From the NCBI GenBank assembly GCA_958450365.1, contig CAUEEP010000902.1, forward strand, positions 744,001-808,000: 64,000 nt of DNA. The letters run 5' to 3'. This DNA comes from Mesorhabditis belari (lineage: Eukaryota; Nematoda; Chromadorea; Rhabditida; Rhabditidae). The first letter of the stretch is position 1. Every line of letters begins with the position of its first letter. Positions 44,401 through 54,981 of the stretch are shown here, one piece after another. Below the pieces are notes generated by a model. It had not been told where the DNA came from, ran no database searches, and saw only the letters and a program-made list of their open reading frames with translations. The position numbers and the translations under genes are program-made.

Positions 44401-44660
44401 CTCAGTGTTCTTCCCGATGAGCTACGGTTAGATTTTTGAATCTAATTCCCACGTTTCCCGAATTTAGACTAATCCTTGGCCAAGAGACGACTTATCAAGG
44501 GATCGCCACAATCTCAGCCGCCTTGCAACGTCCCCATCTGAATCGTCGTCTTCTCTATGTTCTCATTGAACGCCTCTTGATCAGCATATTCCCGAATAAT
44601 CGCTTTGAGAAAATCTTTGCTCAATTGCATTCGAAAAGTCCAAGAGTTAGACGAGCTTGA
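38485..44660 (+). CDS. snx-13: SNX13-type sorting nexin (PXA-RGS-PX-Nexin_C)
   Basis: SNX13/14/25 proteins are ER- or endosome-anchored lipid-contact proteins with an RGS fold. About 20 exons join from ATG 38485 to the stop at 44658-44660. The N-terminus has membrane helices (VYTAIGLILSLLMLGLDGIF). The PXA domain has FVVRDYIDYWYKDLTNDELF and FAKYRMARERLQ-type helices, ending FLVREIMVKIIFVPLLDHFS. The RGS-like region spans LIQLPIHVVLTNSVAVSYFC to AVISRFLNRMKTDE. The PX domain has ALYNIRVERTLAGKKVSGWN, RRYSDFHTLHNLL, FPGKKTFNNLDTHFIEKR and LNAYMEVVLSP, so the phosphoinositide-contacting RRYSDF and the PxxP-like loop PGKK are intact. The Nexin_C domain runs WFRRQLVALLRGIVTPLGTS to LQRPHLNRRLLYVLIERLL. 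PGKKTFNN and the tail WDPIGRGMRAVSTAV point to SNX13 within the group. Some exon edges are approximate. Confidence 0.88.
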
Positions 44661-44724
44661 AATTTGGAATTCGCCAAATCTTTCATTCTTAACCCTCAAA
44701 ACCATTTTCTCTCCCCAGCCCACA

Positions 44725-44797
44725 GCCCGGTTAGCTCAGTCGGTAGAGCACCAGACTCTTAATCTGGCTGTCGCGGGTTCGAGCCCCGCATCGGGCT
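44725..44797 (+). tRNA. tRNA-Lys (CTT), copy 1
   Basis: The 73-nt cloverleaf starts GCCCGGTTAGCTCAGTCGGT and has the anticodon arm CCAGA-CTCTTAA-TCTGG (anticodon CTT) and the T arm GCGGG-TTCGAGC-CCCGC. The acceptor pairs with ATCGGGC, including one G-T pair. It lies 64 bp after the SNX13-like stop. The 3' flank (TGATGCTTTTTGCTTTTTCG...) is shared with copy 3. Confidence 0.96.
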
Positions 44798-45309
44798 GAT
44801 GCTTTTTGCTTTTTCGATTAAAATGACTCTATGATAGCCAGAAATTTTATATACGGTTTCTTTTGACATTCCTTTCCTTTTGTTCGCTTACAGGTCACTT
44901 CTCCAATCCGATCTCTTCTTTTGAATCAAAACTCGTGATTCTGATGACACCTAGTCACTTATTTGACTGAGCATCAAAATGCTTAAACGTTTCGTTTAAT
45001 ATATATAACAAAGTTCTATCTCAAAATTTGCATTTAAACTCGCTACACTTACCGTATACCGAAAGAAACTTAAAATCAAATGCTTCGATCGGTGCTTTCT
45101 ATTGAAATTCATGCAAATTTTTGAATTATCTTTTCAAGTTCTTTTATGGGTTTCTTCTCATTGGCCATTTGTGATTTTCTTGCTTTTTCATTCAAATAAA
45201 GCTTTCTAATAAGTAATTTTAACAAATTGAGAACCGACCTTGACAGTGCTATTTCTGGATTTGGTTTTCGATTTGTTGGATTGACTTTATTTTCAAAAAT
45301 TTAGTGCTA

Positions 45310-47625
45310 ATGGAGAGCATTTTGCAACATCATATGGGATATGAGAGGGTTGAGGCGACTGGCAATCGGGGTACTGTAAACTAGGCTACAGTAAGACTGA
45401 TTGATGTCTGCCGTATTGTTAATAGCCTTTGAGAAATACAGTAGCCTGGGTACTACTTGGCTATATTAGCCTTGATAATGAAGGTCATTTTACTACAGGC
45501 CTTACGTACTGTAATTCGAGTATCGCAGGCTCTTTGTTTTTAGAGAGTTTTGCTGTGCGGTACTGTAGTTGGGATAAAGTACAGTAATATTGTAAGAAAG
45601 TTTACTTGCAATAATTATAATACTTGCAATCTTCAGGGGGTGGTTCGATCAACAAAGGAGAAGCCTATGAAACGGAAAAAGGAACGATTTTCGTGAAGCA
45701 TAACTCTCAAAAAGGGGTTATCTCTTTTTTTTGTTTCCTGTTTTCTCTTTTCCATCACCTTTCCCCTTTTCAGAGCCTTCAAATGTTCGATGGGGAATTT
45801 GCCGGATTGACAGCTATTCATGCCACGGGCACCATTCGCTGCCCAAAGCCGATAAAAGTGATTGATTTAGGGTAAGACCCGTAGCCCGGTTAGCTCAGTC
45901 GGTAGAGCACCAGACTCTTAATCTGGCTGTCGCGGGTTCGAGCCCCGCATCGGGCTGATGCTTTTTTTGGTTTTTTTTAAAAATAAAACTAAGCTAAACC
46001 AAAGGTTAACTTTAGCTTTAGGTTATTTAAAATAAAACTGAACTTTGAAGTTAAACTAAATTAACTAAAGTTAAATTTAGCTTTTAGAGATTCGGGTGCT
46101 TGTCTAATCACTTCTTTTATCGATATTTCTGGTCGAGGTCGGGGAGAAGTGGTAAAAGAATTCGGGCGACAATTGGCGAGGTTTGGGAAAAGGTTTGATC
46201 AAGAAAAATGAGAATACAGAATGCATAAACACAATGGAAAGTTGTTGAAAGAAACGGAGAGCAGTTCAAGTCGAATTGGAGGAAAACAGAGGATGAGGTT
46301 TGAAAAGAGACAAATTCTATTTATATTGTGTATTGAGTTGCAAAAGTCTGCACGTCAACTGACAATGATATTCTTTCGTTTTTGAGCTTTTTAGGGAGAG
46401 TCAAGATTCGGTTTTCACACAACAACCTGTTGTGGAGCGATCCCATTAGTGAACGATTTTGTCGAGAGTTGGCCGGTTGATTAAATTGACACAAACTGAC
46501 ATAATCATATCTAAATTTAGCAATTCTTCGTTCAAAATCGAATCACTCCACAAATCGAGCGAATCTTGGTGGTTTGAAGTACCAAATCCCGTGAATGTTT
46601 CCGTTTTCTCAGGAATCCGGTGATCGAGACCTCAATGCGGCTTTTCCTGAGCTTATTCGAGCTGTTGATTCGATATTCAAAGGTTATCAAGGTAATTTAT
46701 GATTTTGAAGTGATTTCAAGTAGATTGCTTGACTTAATCTAGAAAATTTTCCTACAAATATTCAGTTGTTCCTCCTTCACTTGTACACGGAGATTTATGG
46801 GCCGGGAATTGGGGATCGACGAGTGACGAGAAACCGGGTAAAGAACTTTTCAGCCTTTCAACCAAACCAATTGATAACATCAAATTTAGTCATTTTCGAC
46901 CCAGCGACTTTCTATGCAGATCCGGAGTTCGAGCAAGGGATCATGAATATGTTTGGAGGCTTTGGAAAGTTGGTTAAGGAAAAAAAACTAGCTGTTTGAA
47001 GGTTAAAATTTATGCTTTGCTGTTTGCTGTTTGCTTTGTATCATAGAGCTATCATAGAGTCATTTTAATCGAAAAAGCAAAAAGCATCAGCCCGATGCGG
47101 GGCTCGAACCCGCGACAGCCAGATTAAGAGTCTGGTGCTCTACCGACTGAGCTAACCGGGCTACGTGTTTGGGTCTAAATTAATCGGTTTTACCGGCTTT
47201 GGACAAAGAATGGTGGCAGTGGCAAGAATAGCTGTCAATCCAGAAAAGAGAAAACAAAAGAGAGATAACCCCTTCACGAAAGTCGTTCCTTTTTCTTTTC
47301 TTAATTTAGATTCAAAGCCAAAGATCTCTATCTATACAATTTCATTTGTTTATCTCCTTTTCTAGAGAGTTTTGGTCATCGTATCACGAGATTATTCCAA
47401 AAATTGCCGGCCGGGAGCGTCGAGTCCGCTTCTATGAGCTCTTTCATCATTTGAATCATTGGTGAAGTCTTGATTTAATTGATTTTTTTTGAAGGAACAC
47501 TTTCACATCCTAACTATTACGGTGATCACTTCAAATTCAACTTCAGGAATCACTTCGGCGCCTCGTACAAGAGTGGAACGATGCAAATCATTCGCGAGCT
47601 CACCTCAGTTCAAACACAATTTTAA
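45310..47625 (+). CDS. fructosamine-3-kinase-like protein (FN3K/FN3KRP family)
   Basis: This family phosphorylates sugar-lysine adducts in the cytosol so that they break down (protein deglycation). Exons: 45310-45371 (MESILQHHMGYERVEATGNR), then GGGSINKGEAYETEKGTIFV, LQMFDGEFAGLTAIHATGTI, GACLITSFIDISGRG.., SRFGFHTTTCCGAIPLVNDF, QFFVQNRITPQIERIL, ESGDRDLNAAFPELIRAV, PPSLVHGDLWAGNWG, VIFDPATFYADPEFEQGIMN, FWSSYHEIIPKIAGRERRVR and NHFGASYKSGTMQIIREL. Kinase features are intact: Gly-rich GGGS, the invariant Lys in FVKHN, the catalytic HGDLWAGN (HxDxxxxN) and the metal-binding FDP in place of DFG. Length (about 290 residues) fits the family. Introns after VIDLG and after GGFGK each hold a tRNA-Lys gene. 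First-exon assignment rests on phase and family alignment. Confidence 0.9.
45884..45956 (+). tRNA. tRNA-Lys (CTT), copy 2, inside a host intron
   Basis: It is identical in its 73 nt to copy 1 by eye. It begins about 10 bp after the host donor GGTAAGA in the fructosamine-kinase-like gene, same strand. The 3' flank (TGATGCTTTTTTTGG) shares only the first dozen bases with the other copies, then a T run that could terminate polymerase III. Confidence 0.96.
47089..47161 (-). tRNA. tRNA-Lys (CTT), copy 3, antisense inside a host intron
   Basis: It is the reverse complement of copies 1 and 2, again with no visible change in the 73 nt. It lies in another intron of the fructosamine-kinase-like gene, antisense to it. 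Its 3' flank (47040-47088) is nearly identical to the flank of copy 1 at 44798-44840 (AAAATGACTCTATGATAG shared), showing that the flank was copied too. Confidence 0.96.
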
Positions 47626-48746
47626 ACTTTATCTTTATACGTCAATATACAATATTTACATACAAAAAACAAAAGAGATCAAATGAATTTACTTCTTGCC
47701 GGTAGAAGCATTTCCCTCAATCTCGCCCCATCTCGTTCCTCCAATTTCGAGGCGTACAAACGCTCAACCTGAATCATTTTTCTATATTGAACTTGGCAAA
47801 AAAACGAAACTTGTAAGGGATGACCAATTTAAAATTTCGGCTTTACAATTACCTTTAGGCAAGCGGGCTTGGCTTGGCTTGGCTTGGCTTGGCTTTTATC
47901 AGCCTGCTAAATAATCCATGACCAAGTCAAGCTAACGAGGAAACGGTCCGAGCTCAAAGTTCAGAATAGTTATGAAACTGTACCTTATAGAATCGACCAC
48001 GCTGATCAAAATGAGCTAAAAATTAGCTGCTAACAACCACGAAATAACCCCAAAATCATTTAATTTGTGTATCGAAGATGTGTTTTTTGATTCTAATATT
48101 TTCTTTTTGATATCTTGGTGGTGTGAGCTACTATTACAACTGCCCTCTCTTTCATAACTTTTCCTTTATCTGAAAACAATCTTCTTCATTAACAACATTA
48201 TTTTTGATTTAATAAATGCTTTTGAGTAAAAAAAATTAAAAAAGCAAAGAAAAAATCATAAAAAGTAAAAGAAATGTCCTAGTGGAATCGAATCCAGGCA
48301 AATGATGAACCATTCTCATCTTGTATACTATGCACTTATCCATTCGACTGCCAGGTCACATTGGCCAGTCGAACAAATAGCCTTTTAAGGAAATTACCAA
48401 AACTTTAATGTTAAATATCAAATATTTTCGTGGTTGTTGGCAGCTAATTTTTGGCTCATTTTGATCAGCATGGTCCATTCTATAAGGTCCATACAATTTC
48501 ATAAATTTTCTGAACTTTGAGCTCAGACCGTTCAGACCGTAAGACAAGGCCAGTCTGAAGTCTGAAATGAAGCCTGTCTTGCCTGGATGGCTTGGATTTG
48601 ATTGGTGCCATGGCTTTTGGAACAGCTTTGTTCCAACTTTCTTCAGCAATTTTCCAAAATCTACCGAGAAACAAGTTTTTTAGAACCAAGCGATAAGTAA
48701 AGCCATCTTTTGCTTTTCCTTACTTCTTTATTTTGCTCTTTTTCAC
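47626..48746. other. convergent intergenic region
   Basis: The kinase-like gene and the ShK gene both end here. A GGCTT pentamer repeat (about 47868-47894) and other low-complexity DNA are present. Open frames in this stretch (for example 48356-48689, minus) show no family motif. If the alternative reading frame of the last ShK exon is right, that gene would reach about 48660. Confidence 0.4.
48285..48362 (-). pseudogene. tRNA-like pseudogene with long variable arm
   Basis: Minus strand has a good A box (TGGCAGTCGAATGGATAAGT), a consensus B box (GGATTCGATTCC) and a long variable arm (ATGGTTCATCAT) as in Leu/Ser tRNAs. The anticodon stem pairs poorly and only about half of the acceptor pairs. 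It may be a decayed tRNA-Leu/Ser. Confidence 0.45.
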
Positions 48747-51700
48747 TCATCGGATAGATGGTCGTCGTTTTCTCGGGACTTCGGAGTAAACCTAAGAATT
48801 GATAGATGGGTAAAAGTTTTGCTCTTCATTTACCAGTCTCATAAATCGATCGCCCGTATCCGAGAAGGGGATTTCCGTAAAGGCCTGAATAGTTCAGATG
48901 TTTTCTGTTTTGGTTGGCTTTTCCTATCATGCATACCATAAAGATTCGATCCGTAAAGGCCAGAAGACGGGCTGTAGAGTCCCCGTCCATACAGAGAGTT
49001 CATTCCATAGAGAGAGTTCATTCCACCGTATCCAAGACCACCATATCCACCGTATCCATATCCAAGACCACCGTATCCTAAAATTCACATTTGTTACTTA
49101 AAATCAAGAAAATCTATTTGACCAAGGGTTCCAAGTGTTCCAAGACCATTGAGAGAAGAATAGGGATATCCACCAAGTCCTCCAAGTCCTCCAAGCCCTC
49201 CAAGCCCTCCAATTCCTCCAAGACCACCTAGATTTACAGGGTGACCAGAAATAACCGATCCTTTTTTTCTAGGCTCATATTTCTGTCATTTGTAGACGAA
49301 AACGATTCATTTCTTTTTTTAAAATGAAAACTCACCTCATTTTCTGTATATTTTCAAGATTTCATGACCATAAGATCAATAGATAATTTGTTATGAACGC
49401 TTAAAAATGACTCGAATTTAGGCCTTTATCGATGATCTTATAGAAAATATTAATGCATTTAAGATTTTTTGGGAAATGAATCTACTTAAAAATAACAAAA
49501 AATTATTTTCTGGGTTTTTTTTGACAAGCTTTTTCGAGCGTTCATAACAAATTATCTATTGATCTTATGGTCATGAAATCTTGAAAATATACAGAAAATG
49601 CGGTGAGTTTTCATTTTTAAAAAAAAGAAATGAATCGTTTTCGTCTACAAATGACAGAAATATGAGCCTAGAATGGACTATTAGCGGGGTTATTTCTAGT
49701 CATTCTGTACTTGTGAACTTTTTGAATATCTAATCTGATAGCTGGCTTTACCATAATAATTTATCATAAAGTATGGCTTTACCATAATCTAGCTACATAA
49801 CAGTAAATATTTCACTAACATTATCTAACAGATTATGCAAGATATAAAGTACAGTGCAAAGAATGGGTTGAACCAGTTACCGTAGTTGGGACACGGTAGA
49901 TATCTGATGATAGCTGTGAGTATCTGATGGGTATCTGATGGATAAGGATTCAGATACACTAAGTTATTAGAAAATGAAAGTCTAACTACCGCAAATACTG
50001 TAATAGTACCCCACCCCCATAATGACGGTGCGGAGTGTTGCGTAGTCTAGCTTTGAACGAGTTTTCCCCGACACTGGTTTAAGCTACAATGCGCTCTTAG
50101 GTATCAAAAAATAGCTGAAATTCAGGGTTATTTTTTGATACCAAAGACACATTTTTTGAAAGTACGCGCGCTTCGAAAAAAGCTTTGATTAACAAAATAC
50201 TAAAAAACTTTTGCGACTACGCGACTGTACGAGGACGGTGGGGTACTATTACAGTATTTACGGTAGGTTTTTTTGAGCTTGATTTCCTTTGTTTTATCTT
50301 TCACTCACCCAGAAGAGTACTAGCACAAGTGCCACAAGACAATGGACAAATCCTCTGAATCGATGGATTCATCGCACATTGACCAGTGGACGCCATGACA
50401 GCACATTGAGTCGATAAATCTTGACACATTCCACCGCCGAACATCGAACCCGTCAATAGACTGAAATGTTACAAAAACAAAACTATGCTTAATTTCTAGA
50501 TATAGACAGATACACTACTGGACAATGAAATATGATATTTGAAAAAAGATCGTCACTTTCGCGCGTCTGTAACTCTCTTGTCTTTACCGTATTTCTAAAT
50601 ATTAATATTACCATTGTGTAGCCCTTGAAAAGAGCTTTCAGAAAATGTGTAACACTAATAGTTTAAACTCAAAGACAAGGGAGTTACAGACGCGCGAAAG
50701 TGACGATCGTTTTTCAAATATCATATTTCATTGTCCAGTACTGTAGATAGACAAAATCTACAGACTTATCATTGGAGAAGCTCAATCCCGGATAGCCACC
50801 ATAACCATAGCCACCATAACGACCTAAAAAATTTGAGAAAAATTACTGAAATTGATGGCATACGATAGCTAAAATATATTATTTACATATTTAAAAATAA
50901 CTCACCTAAACCATATAAACTAGATGGATATCCGGAATAGCCTCCATACGCTCCATACATTGAATACGGATTCGAATACCCATACCCGTAACTCCACGGA
51001 TTTACACCTGAAAATCTTTTCACTTTATCCAAAACCCAATTTGTGTCAAGTCCCGCTCTACTGGTACTTGTCAGTCTTTTCCCACTAAATTTTACATACA
51101 AATTGTTAAGTAAAATGTTTGAGAAAAGAGCATCAGAGCACCCTATCCATTTATAGATCTCTAAAGCTTTCATAAGAGTGCGAGTGCTTTAGAAAAGTAT
51201 TTGACAAACCGCCAAAGTATCGATAGAAACAATTTGGATCTAGAGAAAAGAGGTCAGTGGATTTCTTTGGGAAAAGTTCGGGTCTTTGTTCATCGAATCT
51301 ACATCAGAATAGAGAACTGATTGAATTTTCAACTATACTTTGCAGTGTGCAGATTTTTAACACCTTCTAGGTCAGACAAGGCCAGAGCCAGACAAGGATC
51401 CTGGTCCTGGCCAGACTTGTTCTAAGGTCAAACCTTGGTGGAACAAGTCTACTGTTACATCTGGCATTTGCCTAACATCTTGATCATTATCAGACCTAGT
51501 ATCTATCATAATTTCTGTAGATCTTGTACCTATTTCAAAACTGTTTTTCCAGGCAGATCAGGGTGGGCAACGCCAGCAGCCAGTCTTGGCTTGGCTGGCT
51601 TGACCCTTAATAAGTATCTACCGTAAATACTCTAGTAGAACACCACCCCCCATAATGACGAGCGTACAGCCGGGTAGTCTAACTTTGAACGTCCCGTTCT

Positions 51701-52729
51701 CCTCGCTGCTTTATGCTACAGTGCGGGCTTAGGTGTTAAATGATAACCCTTGAAATCTAGTATTTTTTGGTACCAAAAGTGTAGATGGGACAAATCTAGA
51801 AGTTGAGTAAAAAATGACTTTCTAAAAGGAAGTTAGACTACGCGACTGTACAAGGAGGTGGTGTTTTATTAGAGTATTTACGGTAATTGTAAGACAGAAA
51901 TCCCTGATCTGGCTAGTTTTATAGGTTATAACATCTCTGCCAGTGTATTATGTTGAGTACGACGTGTTGGTATGGTATCTTTAGTGATTGTTTTAAAGGA
52001 AAAGTGCATCGATCAAAACATAAACGGTTTGTTTTATTGAAAAGCCATCTTAGCCAATCGCAAAATTAAAATCGATTAAAATATGTTATGCGATTTGGCT
52101 TCTTTCTTCTAAAGAAATCTATTTTTATGCAAAATAGAAAAAAAAAATATAAAATAGGATTATAGGAAAATTTTTCAGAAAAATTCTTCTTACCGTTTAC
52201 TTTATCTTTCTCTTCTAGATAATTGAGAGTTTATTTGTGAATTATGATTATATCAGGCCAAGATTTCTCTTAAAATACCTAAAATTAACGTTGAATTTGT
52301 CTTAAAATACCTAAACAAACGTTGAATTGCTAAACACTTGACTGCTAAATGCTAAATTGCTAAATTAAACAATTAACAGTGTTAATTTTTAGCGATTCAA
52401 CGTTTATTTGAAGAAAACTCGCTAATAAAAAAAGAAAAAAAAGGATACCAACACAGTACTCAACCGAATATGTTGTGAAAACAAACAAATCTGCATGTAT
52501 GGTGTGCTTTTTTTGTACGTTGATGTGTAAGTGACCTGTGTATGGGATGGGGAAAGTGTATCCCGTACCTCCATATCCATACATCCACGGAGAATAGGAT
52601 TGGCCGCTCGCAACGATCAAGAGAAATGACAGAATCAAGCCTTAAAGAGAAATTAAAGAAAACTTTTCGCCTTTCCTAGGTTCCGTCTTTAATTCCGTCT
52701 TTAACTCAACACATACCTTTCAACCACAT
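48747..52729 (-). CDS. secreted ShK/SXC-domain protein with Gly/Tyr-rich repeats
   Basis: Exon 1 (52729-52717, MWLK) joins 52640-52569 to give a signal peptide (MWLKGLILSFLLIVASGQS). Next come Tyr/Gly segments (YSPWMYGYGG, NPWSYGYGYSNPYSMYGAYG, RYGGYGYGGYPGL). One ShK/SXC domain follows at 50461-50312: MCQDLSTQCAVMASTGQC, then NPSIQRICPLSCGTC. All six cysteines and the NP motif are present. After that there are Gly/Leu repeats (GGLGGIGGLGGLGG) and YG-rich repeats (NSLYGMNSLYGRGLYS). ShK domains occur in many nematode secreted proteins; a cuticle or surface role is inference from composition. The last exon is uncertain: the phase I favour from the terminal residues (VPRKRRPSIR-stop) disagrees with strict donor phase, which would run on to about 48660. 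Three foldback elements sit in its introns. Confidence 0.72.
49237..49707. mobile_element. long foldback with CAGGGTGACCAG ends (471 bp)
   Basis: It is flanked by TA. The ends are CAGGGTGACCAGAAATAACC and the near-complement GGTTATTTCTAGTCATTCTG. The arms of about 220 bp contain CAAGATTTCATGACCATAAG and its complement. It ends 10 bp before the acceptor of a Gly-rich exon of the ShK gene. Confidence 0.88.
49987..50265. mobile_element. foldback family C, copy 2
   Basis: Left end TACCGCAAATACTGTAATAG, right end the complement (CTATTACAGTATTTACGGTA). It contains GACTACGCGACTGTACGAGG and GGTATCAAAAAATAGCTGAA. It is nearly the reverse complement of the copy at 63331-63601. Located in a ShK gene intron. 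Confidence 0.88.
50511..50745. mobile_element. MITE family A, copy 2
   Basis: It matches the element at 7845-8080 almost throughout, but in the opposite orientation (GTTTAAACTCAAAGACAAGG in this copy, its complement in the other). The arms share GATCGTCACTTTCGCGCGTC. Located in a ShK gene intron between the RYGGYGYGG exon and the ShK exon. Confidence 0.88.
51619..51885. mobile_element. foldback family C, copy 3 (diverged subtype)
   Basis: Left end TACCGTAAATACTCTAGTAG, right end TTATTAGAGTATTTACGGTA. Interior motifs CGTACAGCCGGGTAGTCTAA and GACTACGCGACTGTACAAGG are shared with the family. Located in the first large intron region of the ShK gene. Confidence 0.85.
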
Positions 52730-53762
52730 CTTGGACTTCAACTTGGATTTGCTCGTGTTTCCGATGAATTCGAGATGCCAAGAGTAGTAGTAGAGTTGTA
52801 AAAATGGTTTTCTGAATGAAATGCGCACCTCGAGAGTGATCTCTCCACCCCCAAAATAACCGAAACAGGTTACCGATTCCCTGTCCTCCATCCATCCAAA
52901 AATCCCCTCCGATTTGCCCTCGAGCCTAACAATAATCCGACCAGATCTACTCCTTTTTTATCGCAAAACTTTCAATCACTTTCTCTTTTTTCTCTTTTTC
53001 AGATTAAATCCCAAATATTGTCTATGTGTTAAGCATTTCTCGACGAGAAAACCAGTTCACGATCTTGGTTTTCGTTTTCGAAAAGCTTTGATGTGTTAGT
53101 CACCGGGTATTTCCTTTGAAACACTCTTCATAAATAGGGTTTAGATTGGGCACATCTTGTTTAAATGTTTTCTGAATTGATTGAGAAACAAAGTTTTGCT
53201 AAAACTATCGTATTCTGATTTACAGTCGTTTGCTGTAGTTTTAAAATGATGAGCGTACAGTCGGGTAGTCTAACTTTGAACGTCCCGTTCTCCTCGCTGC
53301 TTTATGCTACAGTGTGGACTTGAGTGTTAAATGATAGCCCTTGAAATCTAGTATTTTTTGGTATCAAAAGTGTAGATGGGAAAAATGTAGAAGTATGCTT
53401 TAGTTTTAAAAAAGAGAAAAACACTCTAATAAATAGCGTTACTTTTAGATAAGATTTTCTACGAACGTATTATTTTTTTTATATAAACTTTGGCTGATGT
53501 TTTTTCTAGATTCTTTTAAAGCAATAAATTCAAATTCTTTTATTCTGGTTGCAGATTGTTGAAGCGAAGAAAAAAACCCGTCATAAAATGTGGGCTTAAA
53601 TACAGAGATTAATAAAAGATAGATGAACAAGTATTTAGAAAAGAAGTATTTAGAAAAGAAGTATTTAGAAAACAAGTAATTACAAGCTCATTTTAAAAGG
53701 ATAACGATAATAATCATGGATTCTAAATGGATTTTAAATGGATTTTCAATTTGAAAAGTTAT
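52730..53762. other. intergenic stretch with partial foldback family C copy
   Basis: It carries the upstream flank of the ShK gene and the 3' flank of the Nudix gene. At 53249-53396 there is a piece of the copy-3 subtype (CGTACAGTCGGGTAGTCTAA, TCCCGTTCTCCTCGCTGCTT) without its ends. At 53620-53680 AAGTATTTAGAAA is repeated about four times. No gene seen. Confidence 0.5.
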
Positions 53763-54981
53763 TTAATTGTAGGGAATAGCTTGAAGGATCGGTTTATGGG
53801 AGTCTTTGACGAGGAGAATCGCCTCATCCATGCTCATCCAACGGCGTTGACGACCCTGGAATACGATTTGGCATACAGATAAGCATACAGAAAAACTTTT
53901 TGAAATTCATAGATAGCTGAATAGCTTTATTATTAAAATAGATTCTTTATATATAAATTTCCCCCTCACCAATGCCCCTTCTTCCCAAACTTTGAGCTCT
54001 TCTTTCGGCGAGAGAACGACCAGCGATGAGCGACGTTTTCGGTGACCTTCCTGGAATCCCGTTTTTAAATATAAATTAAATAATTAAATTAGATTAAGCC
54101 TATAATTATCTTTTATAAAGATCTCCATCAAAAGTCACCTCAAAGACTCCAATTGTGCCCAAAACATCGCCCCTGACACCAGCCTCTTCCTCGAGTTCAC
54201 GTCTGAAAATGATTCATTCGAAATAAAGTGTATTGTGTTAGATATACAGCTTTCGATAAACTGTAAATTAACTAATAACTAACTAATCTATTATCTAATC
54301 TCATTTCAATGAAATTTTACTTACACAGCAGCGTCGAGGGGTGATTCGGCTCTCTCAACTCCTCCACCTGGCACAACCCATTCACCCTCCGTGCCACCGT
54401 TGATTAGAAGAACCTGCAATTACACATTGGTTTACAATTCTCTATATACTGCCATAAACTAGTCCGTCTTATGTCGGTAAGGCATTGGTTCCGTCAATGT
54501 CTTGTCAATGCCTAAGTATCGTTAAACTAACAGTAAAACTAAGGACTCTAATTGATAGAGTCAACAAACTGAATAGCTCGAATCGATTCGCCGACCCCGA
54601 AAACCCCTGGGTACAACTTTTCAGCTGAATATCTTTTTGTGCTATCTACAGAGCAAAGGAGAAGAGAATGTAAATGACTGGCAAGGTGTTCTTTGTGCAT
54701 GCGCGTAATCGCTCGCGATCTGGCAAACTAGATAGGTAGAAGGTAGCAGGTAGAAGGTGCTTCCTTTTTCGAGTTCTAAGCCCACAAACCTCAATCGATT
54801 TCTGTCCTCTCCTCAAACACAATGCAGCCGCTCTCTGCCTATATCCATCTCGATCCAATAGTCTCTCTCCATTATGTTTTGATTGTTTCCACAATGGTTT
54901 TCCTCCACAAATTGTCGATGATATTGTTGATGAAGAGGAAGAGGAAAGAGATGAAGTCGAAGCAATCAACGATTCATCCAT
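53763..54981 (-). CDS. Nudix hydrolase, diphosphoinositol-polyphosphate (NUDT3/Aps1) type
   Basis: This family removes a phosphate from diphosphoinositol polyphosphates or dinucleoside polyphosphates. Five exons on the minus strand join in frame. Exon 1 from ATG 54981 gives a Ser-rich leader (MDESLIASTSSLSSSSSST) and DGYRQRAAALCLRRGQKSIE. Then VLLINGGTEGEWVVPGGGVE, RAESPLDAAV, RELEEEAGVRGDVLGTIGVF, EGHRKRRSSLAVLSPKEELK with VWEE, and finally GRQRRWMSMDEAILLVKDSH, ending in AIPYN. The Nudix box G-x5-E-x7-R-E-x2-E-E-x-G-V is complete across an exon junction (split in the codon for Val). PGGGVE and the downstream 'HRKRR...VWEE...RRW' segment match the DIPP branch. The Ser-rich leader is extra compared with short family members. 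A repeat-family B copy lies in intron 1. Confidence 0.88.
54569..54775 (+). repeat. interspersed repeat family B, copy 2
   Basis: Shares AATCGATTCG, CGAAAACCCCTGGGTACAA, TTTCAGCTGAATATCTT, GGTGTTCTTTGTGC and AATCGCTCGCGATCTGGCA in the same order with copy 3. No terminal repeats seen. Located in intron 1 of the Nudix gene. Confidence 0.75.
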
